Shown piece by piece: positions 6,979-7,726 of a stretch of DNA of 7,726 nucleotides. The translations under genes and the position numbers were made by a program. Every line of letters begins with the position of its first letter. The first letter of the stretch is position 1. This stretch comes from Prevotellaceae bacterium (GTDB taxonomy: Bacteria; Bacteroidota; Bacteroidia; Bacteroidales; UBA932), in the NCBI GenBank assembly GCA_031259935.1, contig JAIRKV010000192.1:1-7726 (forward strand). The letters are read 5' to 3'. Under the pieces are notes generated by a model. That model was given only the letters and a program-made list of their open reading frames with translations, was not told the origin of the DNA and did not search any database.

Positions 6979-7014
6979 AAAAAAAGAACGCTCTTTTTTG
7001 AGCGTTCTTTTTTT
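6979..7014 (+). terminator. Rho-independent terminator of tsf
   Basis: A perfect 15-bp stem (6979-6993 with 7000-7014) surrounds a 6-T loop. The GC-bearing core is GAACGCTC/GAGCGTTC, flanked by seven A and seven T, so it can act in either direction. It starts 15 nt after the tsf stop. Confidence 0.95.
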
Positions 7015-7021
7015 GTTGTAT

Positions 7022-7058
7022 TAGTCGCTCTTTAATAAGCAGACAATACATTTATTAT
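7022..7058 (+). repeat. 37-bp repeat copy A, inverted relative to 633-669
   Basis: The block begins TAGTCGCTC and ends CATTTATTAT, 8 nt after the T-run of the tsf terminator and about 75 nt before the IS5-family start codon. It matches the minus strand of 633-669 at 30 of 37 positions. Its place ahead of the transposase suggests it is, or lies near, the left end of that insertion sequence. The actual terminal inverted repeat cannot be defined because the right end of the element is lost. Confidence 0.55.
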
Positions 7059-7132
7059 TAATAACTTGTGGATAAAAACATTTGCATAAAATTGCAGGAA
7101 TTATTAAATTACAGTCAAAAAACAGGAAAATT

Positions 7133-7507
7133 ATGTTAGGAAAATTACAGGAAAAAAATCAGCGGGAATTGTTTCGCACACGCCTTGAAGATATGATCAA
7201 TCCAAACCACGAGTTGGCATTGCTGTCGAAAGCCATTGACCGGAATTATTTTGATGAAGAATTTAAGAATTTGTATTCGGAAAACGGACGGACGGGTATG
7301 CCCGTAAGGTTGATGGTTGGTTGCCTGATACTCAAGCATATGTATAATTTAGGAGATGAGCGACTTCCTGAATTTTGGATTCGCGATGTTTACTTCCAAT
7401 ATTTTTGCGGAGGGGTGTTTTTTGAGCACAAATTTCCATTCGATCCGTTTCTTCTTTTACAGTTTTTGCCAGCTTGTCGGCTATCCTGTTTAATATTTGC
7501 TCGTTAA
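7133..7507 (+). pseudogene. IS5-family transposase, N-terminal fragment (truncated)
   Basis: From the ATG at 7133 the frame begins MLGKLQEKNQ and continues with LFRTRLEDMINPNHEL, then GRTGMPVRLMVGCLILK, NLGDE, and YFQYFCGG ending in KFPFDP (residues 100-105). This is the N-terminal (DUF772-type) domain of IS5-family transposases, which normally continues FVHFR and then into the DDE catalytic domain, giving several hundred residues. Here similarity stops at about residue 105 (7447); the last 19 residues before the TAA look like unrelated sequence read through. No DDE domain remains, so the gene is dead. The frame extends upstream to a TTG at 7082, but the ATG at 7133 matches the family start and has AGGAAAA just upstream. 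The loss coincides with the phage-gene fragment on the other strand. Confidence 0.8.
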
Positions 7508-7553
7508 TCCCCTCAAATTTGGTCTTAAGAACTTCAAAAATTTTTTTCTTCAT
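7443..7553 (-). pseudogene. Phage-type small gene, N-terminal fragment
   Basis: On the minus strand an ATG at 7551-7553 opens MKKKIFEVLKTKFEGI, followed by LNRIADKLAKTV. I recognise this as resembling the N-terminus of short conserved hypothetical proteins in Bacteroides phages and prophages, often near capsid genes; this is memory-based and no function is claimed. A purine-rich GGGGGG (7561-7566 on the complement) lies 7 nt upstream of the ATG and could serve as a ribosome site. After about residue 35-37 the frame runs into the antisense of the IS5-family fragment and stops at 7332, so only the first ~35 codons are original. An upstream in-frame ATG at 7595 is less likely. The call as a gene start is fairly secure, the phage assignment less so. 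Confidence 0.5.
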
Positions 7554-7578
7554 AATATTTCCCCCCAAAATTATATTA

Positions 7579-7656
7579 AATTTAACAAATAACACCTTTA
7601 ATAACCGTATTAGTTATCAACACGTTATTGACAGTTTATGTGAATTTAACAAATAA
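7579..7656. repeat. 14-bp direct repeat pair
   Basis: AATTTAACAAATAA occurs at 7579-7592 and again at 7643-7656, 64 nt apart start to start. Between them are small dyads (AATAAC 7588-7593 with GTTATT 7624-7629, and ATAAC 7601-7605 with GTTAT 7613-7617). The DNA is very AT-rich, which weakens the case for function. The repeats lie upstream of the phage-type fragment and could be remnants of its control region. Confidence 0.45.
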
Positions 7657-7683
7657 AATGAAGTATAATCACTATACTTCATT
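7657..7683. terminator. AT-rich hairpin, possible terminator
   Basis: AATGAAGTATA (7657-7667) pairs exactly with TATACTTCATT (7673-7683) around a 5-nt loop. It is followed on the plus strand by ATTTTTG and on the minus strand by TTTTATTTG. It could terminate a minus-strand gene entering from the right edge, or be part of a repeat. No adjacent gene confirms the direction. Confidence 0.4.
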
Positions 7684-7726
7684 ATTTTTGTTGAAAAATA
7701 CTTCTAATAAAAGTACGTTTACATTA

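Noticed and set aside
7067..7075. Perfect DnaA-box-like sequence (TGTGGATAA)
   Set aside because: It is a single isolated 9-mer with no cluster, no dnaA/dnaN genes and no origin-like AT unwinding repeats nearby, so chance is the simpler explanation.
7474..7656. 60-codon plus-strand frame at the right end
   Set aside because: It runs antisense to the phage-type fragment through low-complexity AT-rich DNA and shows no recognisable domain.

Overview
The window reads as a chromosomal segment of a Bacteroidetes bacterium, most likely of the order Bacteroidales. The evidence is the gene order rplM-rpsI-rpsB-tsf, a phosphoglycerate kinase with the insertion typical of that phylum, promoter boxes of the Bacteroidetes type (TAnnTTTG), AT-rich starts without Shine-Dalgarno sequences, and a moderately AT-rich composition. 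Species cannot be fixed from the sequence alone.

Layout. Positions 1-144 hold the C-terminal end of an IS1595/ISXO2-like transposase running in from the left edge. Positions 145-681 contain no credible gene but carry two palindromic repeat units: a nested inverted repeat at about 175-356, and a perfect 38-bp inverted repeat at 432-538. The core, 682-7014, is intact housekeeping DNA: pgk on the minus strand with its own terminator, then on the plus strand a class I SAM-dependent methyltransferase, lgt, and the ribosomal/translation group rplM-rpsI and rpsB-tsf, closed by a strong terminator. Positions 7022-7726 are mobile debris: the first ~105 codons of an IS5-family transposase, abruptly joined near 7448 to the opposite-strand start of a short phage-type gene, then an AT-rich tail with direct repeats and a hairpin.

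Function. Pgk serves glycolysis, Lgt starts bacterial lipoprotein maturation in the inner membrane, and L13, S9, S2 and EF-Ts serve translation. pgk and the methyltransferase are divergent with separate promoters. lgt follows the methyltransferase by 27 nt and probably shares its transcript. rplM has a clear promoter of its own.

I found no complete new system here. The most interesting signals are structural. A related 37-bp sequence (30/37 identical, inverted) sits just outside both terminators that bound the housekeeping block. There is also a transposase/phage-gene junction at the right, and two palindromic repeat families at the left.
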